Translations under genes and position numbers: made by a program | The notes under the pieces: model-generated | What the model saw: the letters and a program-made list of their open reading frames with translations, nothing else | The model's database searches: none | What the model was told of the DNA's origin: nothing | Assembly (NCBI GenBank): GCA_947039955.1 | Contig: CAMRAC010000001.1 | Location: 62,001-126,000 of the forward strand | Source: an uncultured Mycoplasma sp. | GTDB taxonomy: Bacteria; Bacillota_I; Bacilli_A; Mycoplasmatales; Metamycoplasmataceae | Reading direction: 5' to 3' | Length of the DNA: 64,000 nt | In this document: positions 51,599-63,954 of the stretch, piece after piece | Layout: each line of letters opens with the position of its first letter | Position numbering within the stretch: position 1 is the stretch's first letter

Positions 51599-54500
51599 AT
51601 GAAATCGGAAGTAAATATGAATTTGAGAATATTACAAGTAGTCAAAACAACACCTAAAGTAAATAATAAAAAAACAAAACAAAATATAGAACCTAAATAT
51701 ACAAAAATACTGAATAATTTATTATCAATTAATTCACAATCAGATAGCGCTATTTTTAGTAAACTTAATTTTTTGAACCAAGATATAGCAAAACTGTTCA
51801 AGCCAGAAGAAATTAATAATATTTATACAAAGGTTGATTTTAAAATTAAAATTAAAAAATTATCTATGTCAAGTGTTGAAAAACTTATCAAAAACGCAGC
51901 CACACCAGAAGACTTGATCAAGGTTCTTAGTGGAATTGATCATAAACCAACAGTTCTTATAACAAAACAAATCACAAAGGATTTAGTAGCAGCTAAAAAA
52001 ACTATCATCCAAAAGATTTCTGAAGAAAATACCACTTTCTTAACAAAATGAAAGAAATATAAGAAAACAATTAATGATACTTTTAATCAAACAAACATCT
52101 GACCACTTTTTATTGGTACTTATTTTGTTAAAGGAAAATTAGTTGATAAGCCAATTTATGCACCATTACTTTTAAAAGAAGTAGATATTGATATTGAGGG
52201 GAATGAAGTTTATTTAATTTCAAAAAACAAGACTGTTATTTTAAATGAAAAGATAACTTTCTTCCTTGAACAAGCACTTAATATGGAAACCCCTATTATT
52301 GATGTTGGTATTGAAAAAATTACTTTTGAAGAAGTGGCCAAAGAATTAGATCATTTTTTCAAAGATATTATAAGTATTGGTTCTGTTAAAATAGATGGCA
52401 AGTTTTCAGACCTATCAATAACTGATATAAAAGAAAAGAAATTAACTAAAACACAAGGAATGATTTTAGTTCATTCCCAACCAGCAGGTAGTTCTTTAAG
52501 AAAAGCTACTGTTGATTTAATTCAAAATGGAGAAATAAACAATCTCTTACATGTTGAAAACGCACTAACAAACTTTAATCAAAAATCAGTTGAAAATATG
52601 ATTGATAACGATTTAGAAATTGCTAGAGTTTGTCCAACAGATGCTTCTCAAGAAAAAGCTATTTTAGCATCTCTTCAAGGTCACTCAATAATTATCGGCC
52701 CTCCTGGAACAGGTAAGTCACAAACAATAGCTAACTTATTAACAAACATTTTACATCAAGATAAAACAGCTTTGTTTATTTCTCAAAAAAGAATTGCTTT
52801 AGAAGTTGTTATCGAAAGAATGGGAGGGTTGAAATATTTCATGCTTCAATTAATTGAAAATCAAAATCTAGTTGGTAAAAATGAACAATCAAACTTCTAT
52901 CAAAGGTTGCAAAAATTCATTAATTATGCAAAAGACGAAACTACTACTCATTATTTATACGCGCCTCTAAATCCATTAATTGACCCTAGAACCAAAGAGT
53001 ATTGAAAAATTAAAGATGTTAACTCTGCAATATCTCAAGAAGAAATTGATTTAATTTGTCAAATCAAATCTAGAATCCAAAACAGTGATGATGCAAAGAT
53101 TGTTGGAAAAATTAAAAAAGCTCTAAAGAGTATATTTGAATTTAAACAAATTAATCAATATGATAACATTGAAAAGATTATTGCTTTTCAAGAAAAAGAT
53201 ATAAAAGAATTGGCAATTAAATTGAATGTTGAACCTAAGAAAATGTTAGGTTTCATAAGTGTATATCACAAGTCATTTAAACAACTGCACTCATTAAATA
53301 TGGATTTATTAGATTTTCTATATGAAACAAAGTCTGATGCAGAAATCATCAACTTCCTAAAAGAAGTTTCTTCTATCAACAACTTGGAAACGGTTTTAAA
53401 AACATACTCTTCGTTTACTAATCCCCTAACTACCACTATTCCTTTTGAGTCTAACGAAGAAATGGTTATAAATCGTTTAAAATCAAACACCAAAAATAAA
53501 ATTGAAAATATTAAAAAAATGGAAGATAAAAAGATTGAAGATAAAAAATGATTAAGTAAATTTTTAGGAAGTATTGAACGTGGTTTTTCATCACCAAATA
53601 ACTTTATTACTTTATTTAAAAATGAATTAAAGCAAATATTCAACATAGTTGTTTCAACACCTGAATCATTATCAAGTTTTATTGATTTTTCAAAAGATAA
53701 ATTTGACTATGTCATCTTTGATGAAGCATCTCAAATATTCTTAGAAAAAGCTTTACCTTTTATTGCTTTAGGACAAAAAGTAATCGTTGCTGGTGATGAT
53801 CAACAAATGCAACCATCTAACTGATTCTCACAAAGAGCTGCTGCAGAGGATGAAGACGAAGTAGAAAACATTGATTCACTTTTAACGTATGCTATAGCTA
53901 ATTCATTACCTAAATATAATTTAGAATTTAACTATCGTTCTTCATCTGCAGCACTAACAACCTTTTCAGCAAAAGAGTTCTATAATAATGAACTGAATAC
54001 AGTTGATAAGAATGATGTCAATTTAAGTCCCATAGAAATAATTAATGTTAACGGTGATTGAACAAATAGCACCAACATAAAAGAAGCTAATAGAATGATT
54101 GAAGAATTGAAAAAGAATATTTCAAATTATAAAAAAATAATTCTTTTAACATTCAATAAGCATCAATTAGATTTAGTTAATGAAATGATTGCCAAAAACG
54201 AAACTAAAATATACGACAAAATTATTGAAGGTTCAATTATATTGAAGAACTTAGAAAATATTCAGGGTGATGAAGCTGATTTGGTTATTATATCAATTGG
54301 ATATACTAAAGACTCTACCTTCGCTTCCACATATGTAGGAAGACCAGGAGGAAAGAACGCCTTAAACGTTGCTATAACAAGAGCTAAATCTAAATTAATT
54401 ATATTGAAATCTTTAGTATCAACGGATGTTAAAATTACCAACACTGATAATGCTGATTTACAAATCTTTAAAAACTGAATTGGATTTTTAGAATTATCAG

Positions 54501-54874
54501 AAACACAGCAAAAAGAATATTCAATTAAGAAAACAAAAAAAGTTGATAATACTGGTCAAAACTTTGAAAAAGATGTTCAAGAATGATTATCAAAACAAAG
54601 TTTAGACACAGAATTAGAAATAGTTACTAAGCACCCTATTGGGTCGTATGTAATCGATCTTGCGATATTCAATAAAGCAACAGGTAAATTCTTATTAGGA
54701 TTAGAAATAGATGGTTTAAAAGAGCATTTAACAGCTTTACAGAAGTATGGTGATGTTGTGAGACAAGACTTTATTAAAGTTAAGGGTTATGAGTTAATTA
54801 GAATATCTGAAATTTTATGAAAAACAGATAAAAACAAAGTGCTACAAATGATAAAAGAAAAGATCGTTGTTTAG
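51599..54874 (+). CDS. DUF4011-like + superfamily 1 helicase + C-terminal PD-(D/E)XK/Vsr-like nuclease fusion
   Basis: IYAPLLLKEVDIDIEGNEVYLISKNKTV; IIGPPGTGKSQTIANLLTNIL; FDEASQIF; GDDQQMQPSNWF; FNYRSS; IQGDEADLVIISI; NVAITRAKSKLIIL; C-term VIDLAIF...FLLGLEIDGLKEH; one frame across TGA codons. Confidence 0.85.
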
Positions 54875-55383
54875 AAGTCGGTTGAATTTTCTATTTGATT
54901 AATAATTATTTTTTGAATCTCTTTTATTTGTTTTTTAATAGCAAAAGAGGTGGTTGTATTTTTAACAGCTATTTGTCTAATTGTTGATTTTCCAATATAC
55001 AAATCATCTAAAATAGATTTTTGCAACTTGCTTAAATATTCCAAATTTAATTCAGAGTAATTATATGTTTGACTTTTAAAGTTTTCCATTAAATCAAAAT
55101 CAACATAATTGTTTAAAATAACATTGTTTTTTCTAGTAAATGTACGACAATAAGAATACATTATGTATTTTATATTTGAGTACAAATATTTTTCTAATGA
55201 GTATTGCTCTGTAGGCTTGAACTCTTTTCCTTTGATTATTAATTGTTGTAAGCAACCCAAGATTAAATCATCCTCTTCTACAGGGATTGAGTAAAACTTT
55301 CTTAAAACAAAGCGTGCGGTGTTTTTAAAGACTTGTTGGTTTGTTCGATACATAATCATAACCATTTTTGTTATTGCATCCAT
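54871..55383 (-). CDS. Sigma-70-family-like / SigH-like RNA polymerase sigma factor
   Basis: Weak sigma-like region 2 (EEDDLILGCLQQLI..SLEKYLYSNIKYIMYSYCRTFTRKNN) and C-terminal HTH (KSTIRQIAVKNTTTSFAIKKQIKEI); synteny cysS-rlmB-sigH. Confidence 0.65.
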   Translation of the reverse strand: MDAITKMVMIMYRTNQQVFKNTARFVLRKFYSIPVEEDDLILGCLQQLIIKGKEFKPTEQYSLEKYLYSNIKYIMYSYCRTFTRKNNVILNNYVDFDLMENFKSQTYNYSELNLEYLSKLQKSILDDLYIGKSTIRQIAVKNTTTSFAIKKQIKEIQKIIINQIENSTDF

Positions 55384-55384
55384 A

Positions 55385-56071
55385 TTACTCCTTTTGTGAT
55401 TTCAAATAAAATAGAATAATCCCTGTTGCTACAGAAACATTCAATGATTGCACAGTTCCTTCCATACCAATAAAGACACTTTGATCAGCTTCTTTTAGTA
55501 ATGGTTTCGAAATACCCTTACCTTCATTGCCAACAATGATGGCAAGAGGGAAGTTATAATTTTCTTTATTGTATTCCGAAGCACCTTCACCCAAAGATGT
55601 TGCATATATTCAAAAATGTTCTTTCTTTAATTTTTTGATTGTTGCTTGAATAGAATTAACTTTAATAATTTTTAATCCGACAATACCACCGGAAGAAACC
55701 TTTGCAACGGTTTCATTAACATCTACAGACCTAATATTAGGTATGATTATATGTTTTACTCCGGAGGCGTTAGCGGTTCTTAGAATAGAACCGAAATTTT
55801 GTGGATCTTCTAAGTGATCTAAGATTAAAACCATTTCTGGTCTATCTTGAAAAATTGAATCAATATCGTAATATTTAAATTCATTTAAAATAGCAACAAA
55901 TCCCTGGTGGTTTAGGGGTGTCATTTTATTCATTTCTTCTTTTGTAATTATTTTTACTTTTATTTCAGGATTAATATTGTTTTGTTCTTGCAATAAATAG
56001 ACGGTATTAATGTCCATTTTATTCTCCATTGCATCTAAAACAGTATTTTTTCCACAAATCAATTTAATCAT
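55385..56071 (-). CDS. rlmB: 23S rRNA (guanosine-2'-O-)-methyltransferase RlmB / SpoU family
   Basis: LDHLEDPQNFGSILRTANASGVKHIIIP, IVGNEGKGISKPLLKEAD, SLNVSVATGI. Confidence 0.92.
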
Positions 56072-56091
56072 ATAATATAAGCCTCTTTTTC

Positions 56092-57327
56092 CTATTTTTT
56101 TCCTAAAATGTGTGAAATCTGATTTCTTAATTCATCGGAACGTTCTCAATTTTTAAGAGCGCTTTCCGTCTTCCACATTTGATAAATGTTTTTTTCTTCT
56201 TCTGAAATGATGTTTTCCGTAAATCTGAAACCTAAAACTTGAAAAATACTTATTAATGAATTACCTATTTTAATTGCTTTAGTTTCATTAAATAATTTAA
56301 TCTTTTCATTAATTTCTTTCATCGCAGCTGAAAAATTAAGATTTTGAATATTATTCAAAACACTTTCAATATCTTCTAATTTAGAAAATACAAAATTATC
56401 TTGAACAGATAGTAAGTTAAAAATATTGATAACGGATGATAGTTTCTTGAAATTATCTTGGTATAGTTGATCAGTAAATTCAATAGTGTTCTTATGATTA
56501 GAATTTAATAAAATCATTCTAAAAATATCTGAATTATTATGATTATTGTCTTTAACTAAAAAATCATCAGCATATAAAATGTTTTTTTCAGATTTAGACA
56601 TTTTTTGACCATTCAAATTCATAATACCAATATGAACTCATTCTTTAGTGATTGGTCGTTCATGTAATCCGACAAATTGAGCATCTTCATTTTCATGATG
56701 AGGGAACTTTAAATCAATTCCACCACCATGGATATCTATTTTACCTTGTCCAAAAAAATCTATGAAACTCATACACTCGGTATGTCAACCAGGTCTTCCC
56801 TTGCCTCAAGGACTATCTCAAACAACACCTTCTGTTTTTGATTTTCAAACTACAAAATCTTCAGGATTTCTTTTTTGATCACTAAGGTTTTTTTCTCCGT
56901 TTATATGATTATCAGATTTTTGATTTGAAAGTGAACCATATGAATCAATTGATTTAATATCAAAATAAAGTGATCCTCCAGATAAATAAACTTTGCCAGA
57001 AGCTTCTAATTGCTTAATTGTTCCAATAATGGTTTCCATATTTTCAACAACTTTAGGCATTTCGATAATTGAATTCACATTAAAGTTTGACAACATATCC
57101 TTATAAAAATTGAAATATTTATCGCTAACTTCTTCTTCTGATATTTTCAATTCTTTAGATTTAGCGATAATTTTGTCATCAATGTCAGTTATATTGTGAA
57201 TTAGGGTAATGTTTTCACCTAAATGCCTCATAGCTCTAATAAATAAATCAAAAGTCACTATAGGGCGCATATTTCCTATGTGAACTTTGTCATATACTGT
57301 TGGACCACATAAATAAATAAATTTCAT
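56092..57327 (-). CDS. cysS: Cysteinyl-tRNA synthetase
   Basis: [20 protein letters not shown] (HIGN), [14 protein letters not shown] (KMSKS); start chosen at 57327. Confidence 0.92.
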
Positions 57328-57353
57328 ACTAATATTATACATTTAATATTAGT
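57328..57353. repeat. Perfect inverted repeat between divergent cysS and coaE
   Basis: ACTAATATTA-tacatt-TAATATTAGT. Confidence 0.8.
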
Positions 57354-57372
57354 ATTATAAGTAAGGAAGTGA

Positions 57373-57921
57373 ATGAGAATGATAGCAATAATAGGTAAAA
57401 CATGCGTAGGTAAGACTTTTTTATTGGATAAAGCACGAGATTTGGGATATTCAACCTTAAATTGTGACCATTTTTTCACTGAACAATACAAATTTGGCAA
57501 TAAATGCTATGAATTAATCAAAGAAAACTTAGGAAAAGAGTATGTGAATGAAGATGCAGTTGACAAAAAAAGACTGAAAAAATTCATTTCTATTGAAAAG
57601 AATAAGGATTTACTAGAAAAATTGATTTTCCCTGTACTTTTTGAACATTTACAACAATATAACTATGATTTTGTAGAAATTCCAATTTTGTACAATGAAA
57701 ACGTTGATTTTAAGGGGTTTTTTGACAAAACTTTGAATATTATTGCAAGCATGGAAACTCGAAGAAAAATATTAAAATTTAAAAATGTGGATAACTATGA
57801 TTTTGAGTATTTTGACTCCATAAACACTGGGTTTTCTAAACCTGATAATGTGGATATTAATATGGATAACATATCTATAAACATGGATTGAAAAGTCTTT
57901 TTTAAAAGGTACTATGTTTAA
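57373..57921 (+). CDS. coaE: Dephospho-CoA kinase
   Basis: IIGKTCVGKTFLLDKARDLGYSTLNCDHF; upstream of dnaB-dnaI. Confidence 0.75.
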
Positions 57922-57974
57922 ATAATATAATAAGTTTAATACTTTTAATTTAAGGTGTGAAAAGCGGGGGATGA

Positions 57975-58916
57975 ATGAAGATTTTGTATTTTTTTATCGA
58001 AAATTTTAATAAAATTAGCTCTAGTGATTTTAACTTAGTAAGATTGTTCTATTTGCCAATAATTGGACCTAATTCCACTATTTTATATGAATATTTATCA
58101 TCTTTAGACCAATCAGATAGCGCTTACAAGCCTGGAGTTAATATTGATGAGCTATCAAAATCATTAGCAATTAGTATTGAAGATTTGAATTTAGCCAAAA
58201 GAAACCTTGAAGCAGTGGGATTAATTAAAACTTTTACTAAAAACGACAACAAAAACGGGTTAATTACAATATTAAAACCATTGACTTTAGAAAAATTTAT
58301 TAGTAACGATATATTGAAATCTAATTTATCAAAAAGAATTGGTGATATTGCTCTTGAAAAACTTATTTTAAATAACAAACCAAGACCTGTTAGTAAGAAT
58401 GACTATATTGAAACTTCAGCTAAGTATTTTGATATGTTCGACTTCTCATTTGAAGAATCAGCTAAAGAATATGTAACTGCAGACTTAAAATTACCTACAT
58501 TTAGTAATCATGATGATGCCGTTAAAGCTTTGACTCCTGATCAATATATTAGATTTATAGATAAGGGCGCAATCACCTTTGGTCAAAAAGAATATATTGG
58601 CTATGCGAGGAATATAGGTTTATGTGATCAGTCTATTAATACTATATTAAATTACTCTTTTGAATGCAATGGAAGAATAGTTGTTAATTTCATCAAAAAA
58701 ATCACAAATGACCTATATGAAAGAAACTTGATCAGTTTCAAAGAAATATCTGACTCATTAAATGAATCTATTCAAGTTAGAAAAGGTAAGCAATCTAATG
58801 AAAGTTTAGATTGAGGACATTTTGAAGAATCAAATAATGACAACAAATCAATCATGAGTGAAGTAAAAGAAATTTCATTAAATGACTTACTAGAAGATCT
58901 TGAGGAATTGATGTAA
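57975..58916 (+). CDS. dnaB: Replication initiation / membrane attachment protein (Firmicute DnaB-like)
   Basis: FNLVRLFYLPIIGPNSTILYEYL..., DnaD/DnaB2-like C-term; directly precedes dnaI. Confidence 0.82.
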
Positions 58917-58918
58917 TA

Positions 58919-59770
58919 ATGGATATCAAAAAAATCAAGGAAGAAGTCTTAAGCCACAAAAAAATTATTAAACTTATCAGTGATAACAATTTAACTGATG
59001 CTCAAATTGAAGAATCTATTCCAATTTTTTTCGACATTATTGAAGATGCTAAAAATAAAGAAATGACTTATACGTCAGAAATAGAAATTCAATCAAATGG
59101 TCGTATTACAAGAAAAATTGTGCCAACTTCAGTGGGACAAAAAATAGAAAATCAAAATAACTTTATTTTACGAGATGTTACTGTTGTTGATTATTCTTTA
59201 TTCCCTTCTTTAAATGATAGAACAGGAATTAAAGCTAATGAATTCATGTGAAACGAAGATAGAAAGCAATTATTAAATTATTTCAAAGAAACTATTTTAA
59301 AGAACTTTAAAAAAGATGAGTATTTTAAAGGTGTGTATTTATATGGAGATTTTGGAATTGGTAAATCATTCTTTACACAAGCTATTGCTAATTATTTTGC
59401 TTCTAAAAACAAAACTGTTGCTTATATTAATAACAATGATTTAGCAAGTTACTTAAAACAATTATTTTCAACTGGTTACAAAAAGACAATTGATGATTTA
59501 AAGAATGTTGACTATTTATTTATTGATGATATTGGTTCAGAAAAGAACTCTTCATGAATGGTTAGTGAAATATTATTTACAATCTTGTCACACAGAATGC
59601 AACTGAAAAAGACAACCTTCTTTACTTCTAACTTTTCATATGAAAAATTAGGAAAAGAATTTGCTAAAGGTCCTGACGTTAGTGCTTTTAAAGCGAAAAG
59701 ATTAATGGAAAGAATTGAAGTATTATCAGTTCCTATTTTAATGTCTGGTAATAACTGAAGAAAGCTTTAG
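58919..59770 (+). CDS. dnaI: Primosomal protein DnaI (helicase loader)
   Basis: KGVYLYGDFGIGKSFFTQAIANYFASKNK, YLFIDDIGSEKNSSW. Confidence 0.9.
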
Positions 59771-59795
59771 TTATTACTTTTTACAATGTGTTTGA

Positions 59796-60866
59796 TTATC
59801 AATTAAGACCGATTCTTTTACGTTCTACAAGTGTGTCAAAGATTGTTGGAAGCTTGGTATTGGTTGCATTTAATTGAGGGTTGTTTTCAAAGGCTCGGTC
59901 TCCAATTGTTGTTACTGAGTTTGGGATGGTAACTGAAGTTAGTTGGTTATATCCGAACGCTCCGGTTTCAATCATTGTTACTGAGTTACCTATAGTCACT
60001 GAAGTTAGTTGATTCAGCAGGAAGGCATCTTCTCCTATTGTTTTTACTGAGTTTGGGATGGTAACTGAGGTTAGTTTGTTGTATGCAAAGACTCCATTTC
60101 CGATTGATGTTACTGAGTTACCTATGGTTACAGATGTTAGTGGGTTCAATATGAATGCCATATCTCCGATTGATGTTACTGAGTTTGGGATGGTAACTGA
60201 GGTTAGTTTGTTATTACTAAAGGCGCTTAATCCGATTGATGTTACTGAGTTTGGAATGGTAACTGAGGTTAGTTTGTTATTACTAAAGGCGCTTAATCCG
60301 ATTGATGTTACTGAGTTTGGGATGGTAACTGAAGTTAGTTCGTTATTTGAGAAGGTGTCATTTCCAATTATTGTTACTGAGTTCGGGATGTTTACAGACG
60401 TTAATTTGTTGTTACTAAAGGCTCGGTCTTCAATTGTTGTTACTGAGTTTGGGATGGTAACTGAAGTTAGTTGGTTATATCCGAACGCTCCGGTTTCAAT
60501 CATTGTTACTGAGTTACCTATAGTCACTGAAGTTAGTTGGTTCCTATTGAAGGCTTGGTATCCAATTGTTGTTACTGAGTTTGGGATGTTTACAGACGTT
60601 AATTTGTTGTTACTAAAGGCTCGGTCTCCAATTGATGTAATTTTTATTCCATTATAAAATTCAGGTATTGCTAAATCAGTAACATCACCTTGGGCTGAAG
60701 GATCAATAAATCCTGATAACAGTCCTTCGGGAGTAACGTTTAAATTCCCTTGTTCTGGTTGAGGTTTATCACCATCACCTGGATTTGTTCCTCCGCACGA
60801 TACAACAGCTAAAACAGGTAATATTGTAATAACTATTGATCCTAATCCTAATAATAATTTCTTCAT
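59796..60866 (-). CDS. BspA-type LRR lipoprotein with about twelve 22-aa tandem repeats
   Basis: MKKLLLGLGSIVITILPVLAVVSCGG lipobox; repeated LTSVTIPNSVTSIGxxAFxNNK; TGA at 59799 is Trp. Confidence 0.92.
59890..60650. repeat. 66-bp tandem repeat array inside LRR lipoprotein gene
   Basis: Period 66 bp (e.g. ggttagtttgttattactaaaggcgcttaatccg at 60201 and 60267). Confidence 0.9.
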
Positions 60867-60987
60867 ATTTAATCCTCAGTTATTTAATATAAATTATAAC
60901 ATATCTTTGAAAAATAAATATGTCAACTAAACTCACACAATAGAAGGAATTTAAATATTATCAGTTCTTAATTTAATAACTGAAAAA

Positions 60988-62961
60988 CTATAAATCAGAT
61001 TCTAATTCAAAAATAACATCTCTAATTTCTGTAGCTCTTTCGAAATCTAAATCTTTAGCTGCTGTTTTCATATCTTTTCTAAGACTTTCAATCACTTTAA
61101 TAATTTCTGTTTTCTTAACTTTCTTTTTGTTGCTGTTTAAAGCATAATCAATTGCATTTTGTAAATCATGTCCTTGAATTGGTTCAGGAATGGGTTTAAC
61201 TATTGTTTTAGGAGTAATGTTGTGTTCTTTATTATATTTCTCTTGTAAACCTCTTTTAAAGTCATTGTCATCAATTGTTTCTTGCATACTCTTACTTACC
61301 GTGTCCGCATAGAAAACAACATGTCCATTAACATTTCTCGCAGCTCTACCCGTTATTTGAATTAAACTTCTTTTAGATCTAAAGAATGATTCTTTATCAG
61401 CATCTAAAACCAAAATTAAAGAGACCTCAGGAATATCAATACCTTCTCTTAATAAATTAATTCCAATCAAAACATCATAAACACCTTTACGTAGCTTGCG
61501 CAATATTTCATTTCTTTCTAATGTTTTATGTTCTGAATGGATATAGGCAATTTTAACACCTAATGTTTGAAAGTGTTTTGTCAATTCTTCACTAGTTCTT
61601 TTGGTTGTTGCTAAAATAAATGTTCTTTCATTCTTACTAATTTGCTGTTGAATACGATCATAAATATTTTCTATCTGATTAGTAGCTGGAAATATTTCAA
61701 TAGTAGGATCAATTAATCCTGTAGGTCTAATTATTTGAGAAACAATTTCACCCTCTACAAGATCAACTTCATAATCTCCCGGAGTTGCAGAAACAAAAAT
61801 CTTTTGAAACTTGAATTTCTCAAACTCTTCAAATTTTAATGGTCTATTATCTAAAGCTGACGGTAATCTAAAACCATAATCTACCAAATTCTTCTTACGG
61901 GCTCTATCTCCATTAAACATAGCGCTTAATTGTGGCATCATCATATGTGATTCATCTATTATTAATAAAGCGTCCTTCGGTAAGTAATCAATAATAGTAA
62001 ATGGTTTTTCATCATTCGCTCTACCATCAAGATGACGAGAGTAGTTTTCAATACCAGAACAAAAACCAAATTCTTTCAAGGAATCAATATCATTATTTGT
62101 TCTATCTTTTATTCTTTGTTCTTCTAATAATTTACCATTATCTTTAAAGTACTTTAAGCGTTCTTCTAGTTCTAGTTCAATAAGTTCTATAGCAGTATCG
62201 ATTGTTTCGTCTTTCATAGAATAGATTGCTGCAGGAAAAATAATTATTGAATTAAGAGATCTTTTTAGGATTTTAGTTATTGGATCAATTCTTGCAATTC
62301 TTTCAACTTCATCTCCAAAGAATTCAATTCTAATTAAGTAATCAGCGGTTCATGATGGTGCTATTTCAACAACATCTCCTTTTGCGCTAAATGATCCAGA
62401 AGGTGAATCAATAGGATTTCTTTTATAATGCCTTTTAATTAAGTTAATAAAAAATTCATTTCTTTTAATAGTTTGACCAACTTCTATATTATAAAAAGCA
62501 GACTTATATTCTGTAGGATTAATTAAACCATATATTGCAGCTACAGAGGCAACTACTATAGAATCATTTCTAGTGGTTAGCGCATTTAAAGAAGCCATTC
62601 TCATCGCTTCTAAATCTTGATTTGTTTTGGATGTCTTATCAACATAAACATCTTTTTGAGGAAGATAAGCTTCTGGTCTATAGTAATCAAAATAAGAAAC
62701 AAAATATTCAACTCTATTCTTTGGAAAGAAACCTTTGAGTTCACTATATAACTGTGACGCTAATGTTTTATTATGAGATAAAATAATTACAGGTCTATTT
62801 ACATTTGCAATAACATTTGCAATTGTAAATGTTTTACCCGATCCAGTGACACCCAATAATACTTGACTATCTTTTTTCTCCTTGATACCCTTAATAAGTT
62901 CTTTGATGGCTGTTGGTTGATCTCCTGAGGGTTCATAATTTGAAGTTAATTGAAATTTCAT
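60988..62961 (-). CDS. uvrB: Excinuclease ABC subunit B
   Basis: [48 protein letters not shown]-terminal UVR motif. Confidence 0.98.
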
Positions 62962-62962
62962 C

Positions 62963-63943
62963 TTATTTTAACTTGATTCCTAATTTTGCCATTTCATCTC
63001 TGATTTCAGTTGGTCAAAAAGAACGCTGAAATTCACCAATGTGATATTTTTCTAAAATGAACATAACTAGTCTAGATTGACCAATCCCGCCACCGATGGT
63101 AAATGGCAAGTTTTCTTCTTTGATATCTTGGTGATATTTAAAATACGAACTTTCATCTTTGTTTTTTAATTTTGTTTGACTCTTCAATGATTCAGAGTCT
63201 ACTCTAATGCCCATAGAACTTATTTCCATAGCATTTTTATGGATTGGATTATATAAAATTAAATCTCCATTTAAATTTCAATCATCATAATCAGCAGCGC
63301 GATCATCATGTGGTTTATTATGACTTAATTTATGACCTATACCCATTAAGAAGAAAGCTTTATTTTCAATTGCAAAAGCATTTTCTCTTTCCTTAGATGT
63401 TAATTCAGGGTACATTAAATAAAGTTCTTCTGTAGTAATGAAAGTTATATCTTTTGGTAATTCTGTTTTTAATTCAGGATATACTTTTTGAGTTTCAGTT
63501 AAAGTTTTTTTAACAGCATCATAAATATTATTAACTACTTGTTTCAAGTATTTAATTGTACGATCCTCTTTAGAGATTCTTTTTTCTCAATCAAATTGCT
63601 CTACATATAAAGAGTGATAAGGAGAAAGGGTTTGTTCATTTGCTCTAATGGCTTTCATGTTAGTTCATAATCCAGAATCAATATTAAAATCCAAGTTTTT
63701 AATTTCTTGTCTTTTTCACTTAGCAAGTGATTGAACTATTTCAAAATTGTCTTTTTTGTAACCAAAAGTTACTGGAGAACCATCATCACTTAAGTGATCA
63801 TTTAACCCTTCTGACTTATCCAAAAATAAAGGTGAAGATACTTTGATTAAATTAAGATTTTTCTCTAGATTTTCAACAAAGTTTTTCTTAACAAACAACA
63901 CCGCTTTTTCTGTTTCTATTGCATTAAATTTATCTTTATACAT
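62963..63943 (-). CDS. asnA: Aspartate-ammonia ligase
   Basis: [42 protein letters not shown]. Confidence 0.95.
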
Positions 63944-63954
63944 AAATATTACTT

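Noticed and set aside
59890-60650. 66-bp repeat array considered as CRISPR or intergenic satellite
   Set aside because: Repeats are contiguous, in frame, and encode LRR units of a lipoprotein
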